Source: Lagopus muta
Taxonomy: Eukaryota; Chordata; Aves; Galliformes; Phasianidae
Reading direction: 5' to 3'
Assembly: GCF_023343835.1 (NCBI RefSeq)
Contig: NC_064435.1
Location: 58,115,634 to 58,179,633 of the forward strand
DNA length: 64,000 nt
Shown: piece after piece, positions 36,049-50,640 of the stretch
Layout of the letters: every line of letters begins with the position of its first letter
How positions within the stretch are numbered: position 1 is the stretch's first letter
Program-made: the position numbers and the translations under genes
Notes under the pieces: generated by a model
Seen by the model: the letters and a program-made list of their open reading frames with translations, nothing else
Told to the model about the DNA's origin: nothing
Database searches by the model: none

Positions 36049-37959
36049 TTCTTCCTTGTTAAATAATACAGAGTATGGCCAGGGCTGGAAAATAAAGCAG
36101 GAGGCCTTTGGTTTAGTTTAGCTTAAAGATGCCCTCCCAGCAGCCACTGTTAGTGAGTCCTGAAGTGAAGAGAATTGGTGGGAAGAAGTATTCCTCTTGT
36201 TATGTCACAGGTCTGTGGAACAGGAGCCACTTGTAAATGTTGTACTGTGCCAAAGGAAAAGACAATGACCTTTGCTGCAAAACACCTTACAAAATGGGCT
36301 GCTTAAGGTCCCTCACATCTTCCCCTGGGTTCCTGCCTTTTCTACACACTACTGAATCATAATAAATGTTGCTTTGTTATGTAAAAATGTCGAGGCATCA
36401 GATTGTTAATCTTTCTAGCCTTGACATTTCCCCCAAGCTCCTTCCTTTCCTGAGTCATTTGCCATTGCCTGCTGCTCCATACTTCCCAAACATCTTTTCT
36501 TTGCAGTGTTTTCCATCCACTCCACTGCTACCTAAGTCACAGAGAGGTTTTTAACAGTTTTCTGCTAAAAGACTGGCTCAAGCACAGTTCCGGCTGAAAT
36601 AAGAAAAAGTACATTTGTTAATTGTTCCGTTTCCATGGCACCAAAGTCTTCAGGCTTTTTATCTCTTGTTTTGACAAGCTGTCTTTGTACTGAAAGACCA
36701 TAAAGATCATACGCGGGTTTTATGCTGAATGCTTTTGTGCTATCAGCTCCTTTGTGATCTGCAAATGGCAAAAATACAGGCAGCAGGACTGCCAGACATA
36801 AGGAGCTGCTAGTCTGTCACTTTCCTTCATGCCACAGAAATGAGATGAGAAACGGGCTGTATGAATGACAGGGAGGTGCAGGGCAGAGGCTGAAGGTAGG
36901 CTGGCAGATTCTCTGAGTTTTTCCCTTGAAGAAGCTGTTTATCTCTGTGACCTGGAGGCAAGTGCATGTTTAATAATGATAATAAAGTGCTGCAGAGTAA
37001 TCCTTTATGTTATTCATTAGATTCAATGTTGTGTATGTAGAAACATGCTAGGTGAAAAAGGCACCTCTACTAAATACGAATTATTTTACCTCTCCTGGCA
37101 AGGTACATGAAAAAGCTACCGTGTGTTTTGATAGACCAAAGAGTTCTCAGCACTGGCACTGCCCACTTTCTTCCCCCATCTTACTGTCTGTCTGTCTGCA
37201 TTGTCCTGTGCATCCAAAAATTCTATTTACTGCTGAGAAGTGATAGTTTTGAGGGAGCTCTTTGTAATACGTTTGTTTATTCCATTACCAAATGTTATAG
37301 AATATACAATGCTGAATCCACTTCACAGCGTTACATATTATGTGATTACTCTAATGGAAACATGCTCAGGCTCAGACAAGAGATTTAGGTGATATTTCTT
37401 GCCGCAATAGTGACTTTTTACTTGAATCTTGTGCAAACTAATGCAACTTAGCTCTTTTGAAGAGCCAGTGGCCTTCCTAGGATGCCTTTGTGAAGGATCG
37501 TGAGGAAGGTGGAAGTAGAAGAGGAAATTCTTGTGGTTGGTGACAAATCCATCAGTCGTCAGTCTATCAAACTGTACATACATTCATCCTACCCAATACA
37601 AAAAGGGGATGGAGTTGTCATTTATAAGTGGCAACAAGACAGACAGAATTAGCTGTCAAGGAGGCAAGACATGATTTTTTTCACTGTAAACGTGAGCGAG
37701 TTCTCCTTTTCCCACTCCTCTTGTGCTTATTGCTTCAAGACGAGCTGGATGGAATCCTGGAGCTTACATCTGACTGATGCAGAAGCACTCAGTAGGCACT
37801 GAAGAGATGTGTACTGCTGCGTTTAGTGCGGCTGTGAGTAATATCAAGTGTTGCAAACTGAAGCACAGATCACATCTCCTCCATTTGGCAGACTGTCAAG
37901 TGCAGCTCAGTTTCTGTCTTTCACTCTGGGAGCAGTTTCATTGTTTCCCTCACAAACTG
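36049..37959. other. Intergenic, no gene seen
   Basis: Unique-looking sequence with short open frames that lack homology features. Confidence 0.6.
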
Positions 37960-38122
37960 CATAGAATGGCGTGGGTTGAAAGGAACCTCAAGGATCACTT
38001 ACTTCCAACCCTGTGCCATGGGCAGGGCTGCCCCCCCACAGCTCGGCTGCCCAGGGCCCCATCCAACCTGGCTTGAGTGCCTCCAGGGATGGGGCACCAC
38101 AGCTTCTCTGGGCAGCTGTGCC
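37960..38122 (-). mobile_element. CR1 LINE 3'-end fragment
   Basis: Starts 'catagaatggcgtgggttga' and continues 'aaggaacctcaaggatcac', 'ccatgggcagggctgcccc' and 'tccagggatggggcaccac' to 'tctgggcagctgtg'. Typical reverse-complemented CR1 3' UTR. Confidence 0.92.
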
Positions 38123-41100
38123 CAGATTTTGAAAAGGAAAACTCAATTTAATGGAGTACTTTCTTGTCTGAAACGAAACTTTGCCATCACTAATGACCAA
38201 GGATATTATCACCTTGGGTATTTTCAGTTGTATTTGTAGATATATTTAGGTATTAATGTATGTATCTCCTCATCTATAAATATATTTCCTCTTAACCAAA
38301 TAATAAAGCACTTTACCAGGGAAAGAGGCTTGTTTGTCTCTATCTCTCTGAGCATTCTGATATCACATTTTATTTCCTAGGCTGGTTGTATAAAACCTAA
38401 AAATAAAGTTTGGAGTGTTATTTTTTTAATTTGCACTCTGTTTTATTGTTGGTTGGTTGTGTGAGTTTTAATTTTTTCCTGGTCTTGCTGCTGATCTTGG
38501 ATATGAAGATGAAAAAGTTAAGAAGGAAAATTGTAAGACAGCTCTCTTTTTCATCTCCATGACCAGTTTGAAGTTTCTAAATCCACTCCAGTGAATTTCA
38601 GAACTGCTCTTGTGGTGGTTTCCAGTTTCATTCTTTCTTGGAATTATATTCAAATCTAAATCTGAGTGACTGGGAGCTGACCTTAGTTGTAAGCATTGTA
38701 TATAGAAATGGATTTCACTGAATGCTGATTTATGTGGTTATTTGAGGCAGATATTAATGTACATATTAATGGTGAACAGTTAACATGATGTTTGATACCC
38801 TTTATGTATTGCAACAACCTGTTACTGCTCTAGGGTTAAATTATAGTAAAATAGGAGCCAGCTTCTTTTCCAGAGCTAGAATACTTTTCCAGTACTGGAT
38901 CTTATCTAAAGTTTAGTGCTGCACACACAGTCTCCCTTTTGGATGAGTACTTGGAAAACTCAGTGATGAAATGATTATGACAGTGGTTACAGAACAATTA
39001 TGATAAATATGACTGTTTTCCAATCTGGAACAGTGGGAAGAGGCTAGGAAGTTCAGTTACTAAAGTGCTCCTGGGAATGCTTCATGGTTGCCTACTGATG
39101 CTATCCCTGAGACACCATGATTCTACCACATCACAACTACAGAATTTTGCTTATGTTGGCACAATTAATTTGCGTTTCCTCCTTTCCTGTGTAAAAAACT
39201 GTGGATTTCTGGCAAAAGTCTACTGGACTCAAAGTCTTGACGGGAAAAAGAAAATGAGAAGAGAAAAAGTTGTGGAGAGGAAGTTACTTCATTTAATTCT
39301 AAGGGGAGTAATCTGATACGTTTCCATTTCAGCATGCTCATCAAAACCTGTGGAGAATCTTCATCACGTGTTAAACAGCTTCTCACTGCTCTGTAAAACC
39401 AGGCTGTATTCCCTGCAGCACAGGAGGAAAACAGTCCCAATATCAATAATCTGCAGAAGCACTTGTACCAGATACCTCTGTCTTCAGGAAAAATTCCATT
39501 TGTCTAGTACTTCTGGTTAGTGTAGCTATGAGTTAATATATCTTTTTTACCTTTAAAAAAAAATAAAAATGATCAAGGCCAATCTCAGTAATATATGTAT
39601 AAGTGTTTTATAGGTTTTGACTAGGTAGCTTCTTCTTCATCCTTCCTAGAAATATTATCCATACAAATTTCCTAATCTGTGTTTTTGCATCTATACATCT
39701 ATAGCTACCTATGTACTTGATTTATCTCTGTATTAGTATAGCAGCATTTGATCTATAGGATCAAACACTGGGACATACTTTATGGTAACAATAAAATATA
39801 CAGATTTTGCGATTCATGCCTTTTTATTAAAACTTTATTCCCTTTTTATTCCTATATATTTAAAAAGTCAGTTTAAGAAGACTTCTGTTGCTCCAGTAGT
39901 AATGTAAAACACCACATACATCAAAGACACATGTAGTTATGCAGAATGGATTTCACTCCTTTTTTTTCCAGTCATACAAATAGATGATAAAAACCAGTAT
40001 GAAGACAGTTCACTGCATGCTAATACTAGTGAAAATAGAAACCTTGGAAACTCATGAATCTTGAGACAGTGAAAAAACTACATTTTGAAAGTATAACAAA
40101 AAATGCTACTGATATAGTAGGGTATCACTGCATAACTGAAGGTAGAAACTTCAGGTTTGGAGTGCAGAGACATTATTTGCTCTTTGCTGACTTTTAGAGA
40201 AACATTTCCCTCCCTATTGAATACAACCCTACTTTGGCAGGTACTCAGCTTTTGTTGAAAAGCCACTGATGATCCCAAAAGATACTGAAGCTACCTTATA
40301 CAGACATAAACTTCTTAGACTGGGACATTTTCTCTTCCAAGGGTTGTGTGCTCTAAACATGTTTATCTTAGAAGCTAGCTGATTTCAGGTACCCATCTTT
40401 GACATTCTCGGGCTTATTTAGCAACAGAGAAAAGATTAGGGTTCATCAGTGATGAAGTTTGGAAGTTGTGGCTGCACTAAAGAGTTCCTCCCCATACCTT
40501 GCTTTCCCAACCATAGATGTTTTGTGGTATTTGTTGTTGTTGTTTTGCTTTGGGGGAAGAAAAACATAAGAGAGGTGGTTTTGCTGAAGATAAGTAACTG
40601 CGGCTCTCCTGAGTTATTCAGAAGGCAGGCACCTAACATCCAAAGTAATGAATGGTAATGAGTAATGAATTTACTCCTAAGATAAAGTATGACAATATTT
40701 TCAGAGTTTTCCTCTCCTCCATTATCATGGCTGTTTCAGTCAGTATGTTATTTAGTCAGCCTCTTTATGTGCGTGTTCATTAGATTGTGTCCTATTCCTC
40801 AGTGCTCCTCAAAGTGTGTGTGTGGCATCTTTCAAACTGTAAGGTTTAATAGGCTTATGAAAGTCCTACTACACACAAATGTCTTGCAGCAGGTACAATG
40901 TTTCAACAAGTGGTGCAGTTCAATGTCTGAGCTACAGCATCACACAAGTGATGAAAACACTCAATGAATACCCTGAAGTGTTTTCTGTTACATGTTCTCT
41001 TCCTGGATGAGTAGTAGCATTTATCTAATTCTTCCTCACAGAGTGAAAAATACTATTCAGAACATGAAGAACTTCTTCAGACTCTGTTAATTTGTCATTT

Positions 41101-44100
41101 GTTTTTTGTCTGAGCTGCTTCACTAGAAAAGATGGATACTATTTTTATCACTGTGTTTTATCATCTAGGATGCATGATGTTCCCTCTTTTGTAATGTACA
41201 GCTGAAATTAGGCCTCAGAAATAAGCTTCCTGAAAAAAGGAATAGAGATAAGATCCTATACACTATATGCTTCACTCAAATCTATGAATTTTCAGACCTC
41301 TGTTTAAGCACGATCTCAATCATCTCCTGCTTATTTTTTGAAATATTTATCTTCTGAAGAGAATGTTTGATGTGAATAATTAGTAAGTAGAGACTTGTTT
41401 TGGTGCGTTCACTCAAAAGGCTTGAATCTGTTATCAGCTGTTTGTATTTATTTATTTATGTATTATATTTTACAATAATACGAAATGCATTTCCAGTTAG
41501 TTTGATTTGTTGCACTACTTAGATTACATGGGACCTTAAGATAACTCAATTTTGATGACTAGAAAGCCGTTTCTAAAACTTACCAAGAATAAATGCATAT
41601 AGATTTTTCAGGCATGAAACTTCAATAGAGTGACCTTTGCAATAGTATTTGAATGACAAGAACACAAAAGCATCATTGGAAACCTGGCATTTGTTTTCAG
41701 ATATTGGTTTATCTGTTAGTCGATTTTAGTTGTTGTTTGTTTGTTTGTTTGTTTACGTTCTCTTAGGTTTGTTATTTAAAAATTGTTTTCCTGTTAGACC
41801 TTCTTTACAATTTTTAAACTTGTTTGCTTAGGTAAGCAAATGGAATTTCTGACGAAAGCTAGCCCATGAACCTGGTAATAAAGTATGTGACTGCCTGCAC
41901 AGGCAGGAATACTGAGTTTGTAATTTTTTTATTCTTCACAGCCAAACTGATTTCTGTTAATTTGTTCAGTATCTTTTTAATATCACCTCTTGAAGAAAAT
42001 GGAAGAACAATCCAGCTACTCACATTGTGAAAAGAATGATGTGGACTGTATTTTACGATATTCAGTAACCCAAGAGACCTTGAAGTTTCCCTGTTCACAT
42101 ATGACTACATGGGCTTATCTTCCTAATGGGTTCATTAGAGTGTTTGTCTTAACATGTACTGAGGAAGGGCTTTTTCTTTTATGCATTCAAGGATTAGTCC
42201 AAACACTGACAATTTGAACTGGGGCAGTTTTCATGCTGGTATTTCTGATTTAGCTTACAGGCTGTCTTTAACAATATTGATTTTTTTAATACACAAAGTT
42301 GTACAATTTTAGTTAAATAAATCAATAACTTTGTGGAAAGATTTTTCCCCAGAGCAGCTCAGAACTTCTTTCAGACCTGACTGATGACTCCCAAACCAGA
42401 TGTGCTAAAGGCATTTCTGGTCTTGAAGTCAGGATGGAGAGCAAAGAATTAGTCTTGGGTAAATGTCTAAACGTCCTCGGGGCTCTGCTTGAGAAACCAG
42501 CCCTTAATGCATCAAATTAACAGTGATATCTCAACATTTGTTCTGTGATAGGTGATTGGCAACACTGAAAATATTGGGCAATAACACTATGAAATGTACT
42601 GGTATTGTTTCCTGTTGAATACTAGCTGCTGCTAAGTTGATCTCATCTACATATATAGACTAGTTGTGTCAGTTATTAGTTATTTCAGAAAGGATTTTTT
42701 TAATATCTTTTTTTGTGTGTTTTTTTCTGATGTTAAAAGAAATAATAGGTATTGCTGGAGCTGGTCAAAGCGTTTTTGCAACACAAAGATGAATTTTAAC
42801 ACTGTGATTAGAGAAGGCCTTAATTACTTGCATATTACACAAGTACTTAAAAATGAAATCATGAAATCTTGACTGTGTAAAAGATGTGTGCCTTAACTGG
42901 CTTCTGCTTGTGGAATGGAATAACTAATATATTACCTACAATATTTTATATGTGATTGTTACTTTTTTTTCTGAAAAGTCTGGAATACGTACCTTAGAAA
43001 ATGCTATTGGGAAAATGAATAATCAAACTTACTGTGTTCTAACAAGCAGTAAAAATATAAGCAAGTGTGGAAATAAGTGAAAAGAGAGTATGTCTTCTCA
43101 ATAAAGAAAAAAAATAAAATGCTATTAGCAAATCAGAAATGATAAGCAAGGTCAATCTTGCTTACTAAAATTCTTGATAATTTTAACAGTCGGTGGATAG
43201 TTCATTGTGTTTTTTTTTCCAATCCCAATTATTTAAAATGAATTAGAAAATTGGGAAAATCCCATAAGATTTATTCTTAAATATAACACACAAGTGAATG
43301 ACAATTTTCTCTTGTAGTATTACAAGTAGTTCAGCACCTCAAAGTCACTGCAGAGCAACAAGCTTTGTTTTGATACGCTACAATCAAGTGAGTATTTAGA
43401 CATAAAAACATGGTTGGAAAACTTACTTTAGATAGCTGACCTTTAAAGGGAGAAAAATACTGCATCTTCATTTCTTCACCATGTTTTTCCCCTAGATTAA
43501 ATGCGTTGTTAGATCTGTAATCAGCAAATGACTCAGCAAACAGCACTTTTTACTTTGAATTACAAACATCTTTCAGCTCCTGGGTTTCATGGAGATCTCT
43601 TTAGTTATCATTTGCTTGACCCCATATTTTGGGAAAAATATATATATATGTGTATATTTATATGCTTAATTTCAGTCCAATTTATGTGATCACATGGTGA
43701 TTCATGTAATGAAGAAGAAATAGATTTCAGATCTTTGCTGAAAATTAATTTTTTATTGTTACTGTGGGCAACATTTTCCCTTCCCTATGAAAATGTTTCT
43801 TACATGCTTTGTCTTACTCAAGAGATGCATGTTATCTAGCACGGGAGCTGTCTCTACCTCTGTGTATACACAGCATAATGATATTGTGGTTTCTTTTTGA
43901 AGCCTTTAAGCGTTACATTATTAGTGCTGCATTAAACTAGTGGTGAACTAGAGAACAGCAGAAGACAAAGGTAAACAATATGAATGGCGGATGCAGACTG
44001 CCAGTATTATTCACGCAGAAATAAAATCCCCAAAGAAATTCAAGTTTGGAAAACAGGGTGACGAGTTTCTAGACAAAAAGCCTTCAGAAGATTCAATGAA

Positions 44101-45308
44101 ATAATGGACTGCAGGAAAAAGCCTTCTCTGCTGGAAATATCAGTATGGAATGTGGTGCTTTAAGACTGCAAGAAAAGTAAAGCAGTACCAATATCATGGC
44201 CAGGCCACACATATTGTCACAAATTTTGAAACCTGGGATGAATTAAATGTGTATCTTGATGGGCATCCTAGCTGAGGAGGACAGTATTACTAGTGCCTCT
44301 ACCTCAAGTACTAGTGGATACCTTAAGTTTTATTTTGCAAGTACATAACTTTTGTAGATATACCTTTTTCATAAACCTGTAAGGCATTTTTCTAAATAAC
44401 TACTTAGTTAATCTTATTCTAAATTAAATTGAGTTGTTGGTGGAAATAAGATTCAGTAATGTCCTGATTTTTATGAATAATTTTGCAGGCTGGATTATTG
44501 CAACTAATTATAACAAAGATACTGAAAAAAACACATTCTTTTGAGAAAGAACAAAGTTTTCATGTACGCTTTGCTATACATCAAAGATGTCCTGTGATTA
44601 TGTCCTGACATTATAAATATGCAAGTATTTGGAAATTTAACTTTCACAGTATTGAAATGAATTAATAAAATGTTTTATCTGTATTGTACATTGTGAATAT
44701 GCTGCTGGCCAATATATGTTCCATTCAAAGTAATTTGAATAAAACTTTTTAAGTATGAAAATGCATTGTAATATTTCATTCTATTACCTGATTGTGCTAT
44801 CCCCTTTTATCTATTATTCTGTTTTAGTCTTTTGTCTTCACATTAGTTTGCTCTTTGGGCTTTAGCTAAAATTTAATTAAGTATCATTTTGTATTCACTT
44901 TTCCACCTTTGTTCCAAATTTTGCTCAATATGCTTAGTAATAAGCAAAATCTTTCAAATCACTGAAATAGGGTTGTTTTTCAAATATTTTTGAAGCATTT
45001 CATCTTTTTATACGTCTATTAATTAACATAAGGACTCTGTGAAAAAAGAAAATATAGTCCATGGAATATACTTCCGTTACAATTTATTTGAAATTTCTAG
45101 TAGGTATTCATGAGACTGGAAGCAGCCAAAAGTACTTACTGCAGTTGTACCAAAGATTTCCTCCATCAAAAATTTATTTGTCAATAAAACATCTGTCAAT
45201 TTAAAAAAAAAAAATTAAAATTATATCCTTAACACATTTTTTAGGCAGTTTGTACAAAAAGTATATATATATTAAGCTCCCTGAAATTTTCAGGCCATCA
45301 AGATTTAT
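38123..45308. other. Intergenic, about 7 kb, no gene seen
   Basis: AT-rich with a (GTTT)n tract at about 41734-41754 and a TA/TG patch at 43639-43665. No CR1, LTR or exon recognised. This is the longest transposon-free block in the window. Confidence 0.6.
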
Positions 45309-45600
45309 CATAGAACCATAGAATGGCCTGGGTTGAGGAAGACTACAGTGATCATCTAGTTCCAACTCCCCTGCAATGTCCATGGTCACCAACCACCAGA
45401 CCAGGTTGCCCAAAGCCACATCCAGCCTGGCCTTGAATGCCTCCAGGGATGGGGCATCCACAGCCTCCTTGGGCAACCTGTTCCAGTGCGTCACCACCCT
45501 CTGTGTGAAAAACCTCCTTGTGATATCTAACTTAAATCTCCTTTGTCTTAGGGAGTACTAGGGATGTCTCATTCTCCCTTGTCCTATCACTATCCAACCG
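45309..45600 (-). mobile_element. CR1 LINE 3'-end fragment
   Basis: Starts 'catagaaccatagaatggcc' and runs through 'gatcatctagttccaactcc', 'tccagcctggccttgaatgc' and 'gggcaacctgttccagtgcg' to 'cttgtcctatcactatcc'. Minus-strand ORF2 end reads VTHWNRLPKEAVDAPSLEAF. Confidence 0.95.
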
Positions 45601-48600
45601 TATGGATCTAATTTAGAGAGATTTTAATTGAATAGCTTCATTATATTTTTTATTCGAACTTTCAAATTCTCATGTGACATTTCATTCAAAGCTATCTTCA
45701 AAATCCCCTCAGGTGGAAATAAGGCTTTCTTGGTATGATTAATGTCTTCCACAAGCTAAGACTTACATCTCAAGGATCTGTATCATACATCACTGATCGA
45801 TTCCAAACTTTAATAGGATAGCACTCGACAGTACAAATTCCTTACCATTCTACCCATAGTCTCACAGATACTAGTCCTGGCATATTTCTTTTTAACATCC
45901 TAAATATATTTTTCTTGTCCGTAATCAACTTCTTTTGTTAAAAAGCTTTAATTGAAGACAAATTCTTTTCAGCTGAAGTCTGTTATTCACACCAGAGTGT
46001 CGATATGACATGGCACCAGTGCAAAATTTACTAATTGCCCTCTGAAACCATTCATCACATGGTGACATTTCAGGACACTGGTGGGGAGTGTATTCAGCTC
46101 GGGTTAGGGATTTTGTTCCAAGTATTTTGTCTTTTATTGGTCACTGTGAAAAATATTGCAAGGTAAAAGAATTCAGACCAAGTCTCTTTTACCTACCAAG
46201 AACTGAAAAATATTACCATCATTGGCATTATCATTGCTAAATATTAATTGAATCAAGGAGATGATAATATTCAAACATGAAATACTAGAAATACTAGAAA
46301 AAATTTTCACAATAATAGGTGTAAAGAATGGTTTTATTCAACAGAAATATTATTCACAATAACTGGAATAGCTTTTTTATTTTTTTTAGGCTATGTCTTC
46401 TCAAAACAATGTAATTAAGCATGTAATAAAAAAATCATTTTTTCCACCTAAAAATGTTAATAAAAATATTTTTTTCCACCTAAAGTGTTAATTAATTGTT
46501 TCTGAAAAGCAATTCAGTACCTGATTTAAAATTTTCTTCCCCCGAATTACACAGAAATCGACACTAATTAAAATACGAGTACTCTGCAAATATATCCTAC
46601 TTTCTGTAACACTCCCAAATTTGGAGATATAAGGTCATTTCTAGCATAATTGTAAGAAGCATGTTATGGAAGCAGCATAGTTCCCAGTTAATTAAACTGG
46701 GTAGAGTACTTGATTTTATATCAGATTCACTCACACAAACGCACGTAGGTCAGAAGAATATTTCTTGTAAATGCTATCTACGAGCCACTGTATGAAATAG
46801 CAGTATGTAAAAAAACAAAGGACCCCTATGACAAAGTGGGAAACCATGAGAGAAGTTAACCCCTACTTTACCATCGACATTTTTCTTGCAGGTCTAAAGT
46901 AAAAAACCACTTCAAAATAAAATAAACCCACCCATTCTAAATACTTTCTTTCCTGCTGGTATGTTTGAGAGCTTTCCCATGAAAAAGCAATATATAACTT
47001 AGGATTTTATGAGCTTTCAGTTACTTGGGAACACGACAGAATAAATCAAGTGCTGAGTTTTTTGGCTTAGCTTTCATGAGACTTCACATTAATGTTTCTA
47101 AGCCCAGCATTACTGCTGAGAAGCTTTTTGGGCATGCTGAGAATCGTTGCTCTAAAATATCACAGGAATATGTTGTATTCTCAGATGCTGTCATATCATG
47201 GTTGCCCCTCGAAAAGACAAAAACGAGGAAGAACTGTGGCCCCTAAGTGTAAGAGTGGCTTCACACTGACTAACCCTCTCTTAAATCCAGATGTTCTTAG
47301 TGATCTCACATTTTTACTTGCGCGCCATGACCTATGGCAGCATTCATCTGCAGCCTTTCTGCGGTGTAGTGAAAGTTCATCTCTGTTGCCCACAGTAGTT
47401 AATTCCCATAAAACATGTCAGAAAATCTGGTTACTCAGATCCAGGGTTAAAAGGGTGGCAATGACACTCTTCTAGAAACACCACTGCTAGTCTGCCTTTG
47501 TAAAAAGGAATAGCCCTCTGGATTGAGGATATTGAGGCAGGAAGGGGATTTTGGAAAAAAAAAAAAGTGGTATCAGGAACCATTTTATAACCATTTCATT
47601 GCACTATTTATAGTTCCTGGGAATGATGATAGGGTTCAGAACAGAAAATCCATATTATTTTGATTATCCAGGCAGAGTTATGAGTGTTTTTATATCTCAC
47701 TGTGTAATTTTATTTTGAGCTCCATTTTTCATGCAGAATTCTTCCTTGGTCCTAAACAAGGTATTTATCTGTGAATAAAATAAATTTGCCAGTCTCTTCA
47801 TGCAGTTGTTTCATCAGCTGATTACTAGCATTCTGAATCAACTAATATACTGGAAATGCAAACTTTGTGGTGAGTCAATGAAACCAAGCTAAGAAAAAAA
47901 GCAAATAAATAGTTTGATCAAAAAGAAGGAAATACGTAATTGCTATTTCAAAACCTTTTCTTGCTCTGTGGCTAATCAGACTTCCCTCACAGGTTCTGTA
48001 CTGTCTTTTAATAAGAATGGTCAAGCATTCTAAACCACAGTCTCTGGAAATTATTCTTATATCCTGCTAAACAGATGGCACAACTGTCCTGTAGCTTTAT
48101 CTGACTTTAGACATTCAGGATTTCTAGAACTTCCTGTAAAGACAGCAGATGAAGGTTCATTCCATCCTCTTTCTCCTGGGAAAAAAATCATTTTGATTAT
48201 TCAGTCACAGAGAAAATTTATCAGTCCTTTCATACAACAATACATTATATTTGCTCCCAGTCAGAGGTAGTGGTAGGGTTTTATATTTGTTTGATTGCTG
48301 TATGTTTTGTTGTTCTGTTTTGTTTTGTTTGCAGTGTTTGTTTTGCTTTGTCTTTTAAAATATAAAAAGATGTAAGGGCCATGTATTTTCTTGTTGCTGT
48401 TGTAGCACAAAGAAGAAATTTTGGAGTTTTTTCAGATTATGAAGAAATCTACTTGCAGCAAGTTGTTTGGTTTTACTGGGTTGTGTTTCTGAAACTTCCA
48501 TCCATTCCTTAACTATTTCATTTTTAAACAGCTGAAAAGCTTAGAACTTAGACAACTGTATTTTAGTGAAAACGTAGGGCTTCATTTTTTAAGATATTGC

Positions 48601-50640
48601 AGTGAAAAATTACAATAATTAACACCTATGCAATCTTAAGTAATACATTAAGAATTCAATTTCTGAACACGGTTCAATTATTGTGCTACGCATTCTGCCT
48701 GCATTTCAGACACTTATGTATATAAACGTGCGTAAAATTGGCTTTGCAATTTTGTTGGCAGAAACCTAAGCCTAGGTACATGTAGGTCCTATTTTGTCCC
48801 TTTTTGTAATTATGGGCTTTGTCTCATCTTGTCAGTTTATGTAGTGTAGCAGACATTTGCAAGTATTCTCAATTATTTTTAACAAGTACTCATTGTACAG
48901 TGCATGAGACTGTTACTGTTGGTAAGGTAATATTGATCTAAATGCAGAAAACATTCTGCTTTGATTCAATTTCCATTGATGTGTGTCGGTGTGTTGAGAA
49001 TAACGTAATTAGGAGGAGGATATTCCCATCCTTTGCCAGAAGGTATCCAAGAGCATTATTTTGTGCAACATAGCTATGTCAGTCCCATATCCTTTTTGAG
49101 AGCTCCTTTCCTTTATATGAAGCTTACTAACTTGGTTAGCTCAAAGAAGTCTGCTGAGAATGTCCTCGGGATTCAAATGCTTTATCAACCAAGATTTGCT
49201 ACAAGAAATTGCCAGATGCAGAAAAACTGTACCCCAGCGGTCCTGACTTGTAGCTGCTTTATTTTGTAACTACTTGTATCCTTGGTAACCAACCACATGG
49301 AAGAAAAATGCTAGAATCACCTGAGTAACCATGGAAACACAAACACTTAGGAGTAATTGGATAATCTGACCTTACCTACACAACACAGGAGATGCTTTCT
49401 GTTTAATACCTGGACATACCACCTTGAAGTTAGTCTTTTGGAACAAGTAATGGTTTACCAGTGTAAAGTGAGAAACAAAACACATATACAAAACACTCAG
49501 TGGAAAATAAGATTCTCTGTGTGCTTTTCCTTTCTGATTACTTTTAAATTAAAGAAACAAAATTCCGTTGTCTTCTATGTCTATCAGCTAATAGTAGAGC
49601 ACATGCGTATTCCTGTACAAAAGCTTATACTGCCAGTACAATGCAAGGAATGGGGGTACATCCCTGAAACATGCCACATACAGCATCATGTAGGTACTGG
49701 AGCAAATGCACCCCATAACTATATATCTGGAAGATAAAAGAACTGTGCATTATGGGGATAATCTTTAGTCTGAATGTGTTCTAGATATATCCACATCGTG
49801 GTTGAAAAGGGCAGTGTACTGCTCGGCATGTCATGGCAAAATATTCAAACTAGATCAGTTTGTACTGGATGAACATGTGTACATCTTATATACATACGTA
49901 TTCTGCGATTTCCCGCAGTAAACTTTTCTGCCCCACAGCACTGGTTTTGTTGCTGCCCAAAAAACCACAGCTTCCTACACAGTGAAAATGGAAAAAGTTT
50001 TGAGGCCATATCATGTTTGATTCTCTACTTTGACAGTTAAATAGATATGCAAGATGTCACAAAGAAGTCAAAGCATCTCTACTGCACATTATGTAAATTA
50101 CCCATTTTCTTGATCATCTCTAAGATCTAAGTGCCTCAGAAGCATTCTAGTTTGCCAAGATAAAAAGAATTGATTTTTTATTGATCTGGGAGAATTCTTC
50201 ATTCTGTTCATTGGTAGGCAGAGAGATGAGTAGATGGGGTAGCTGAAGTATCCTTAATGTTTTGTATTACCAATATTTGGTCACCCTATTGAGCAGCTGG
50301 AAACGAAATAGAGCTTTTCAGCTGCAAGTAAAACCATTCACAATACTGATATTTAAAAATGCAACTTTGTGACTGTATATTCCTTCCTTCCCTCTCCCCA
50401 AACTCTTTGGTCTTTGCTGCTAGCGACCCGCTTCCATTGCTCCACCAAAGCACTGTGCCTGTAGATCAGACTATGAGGTTTAAATCTTTGTTTGAAATGC
50501 CAGTGGAGATTTCGTATTTGTTAAGGTTCTCCTACAGTGTGCTCTGACAAAAATACTTTCTCTTTGCTGTGCTATGGGATATCACACATCTCTGTAATCC
50601 CACAGTTTCTGCATTTTCCTCTGTCTGTACTTGTTGCTTG
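45601..50640. other. Intergenic, no gene seen
   Basis: Contains a 34-bp tandem duplication (46425-46492) and G/T-rich patches near 48300-48355. Open frames of 126-127 codons at 47092-47475 and 49357-49737 look like chance ORFs: they have no recognisable domain. Confidence 0.6.

Noticed and set aside
43940..44330. Possible processed pseudogene in slightly more complex sequence
   Set aside because: No frame gives a recognisable protein and there is no poly(A) tail or target duplication.
47092..47475. 127-codon open frame on + strand
   Set aside because: No recognisable domain, no splice context, and length is within chance expectation for a 64-kb window.
49357..49737. 126-codon open frame on + strand
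   Set aside because: Low-information composition and no family motif; treated as a chance ORF.
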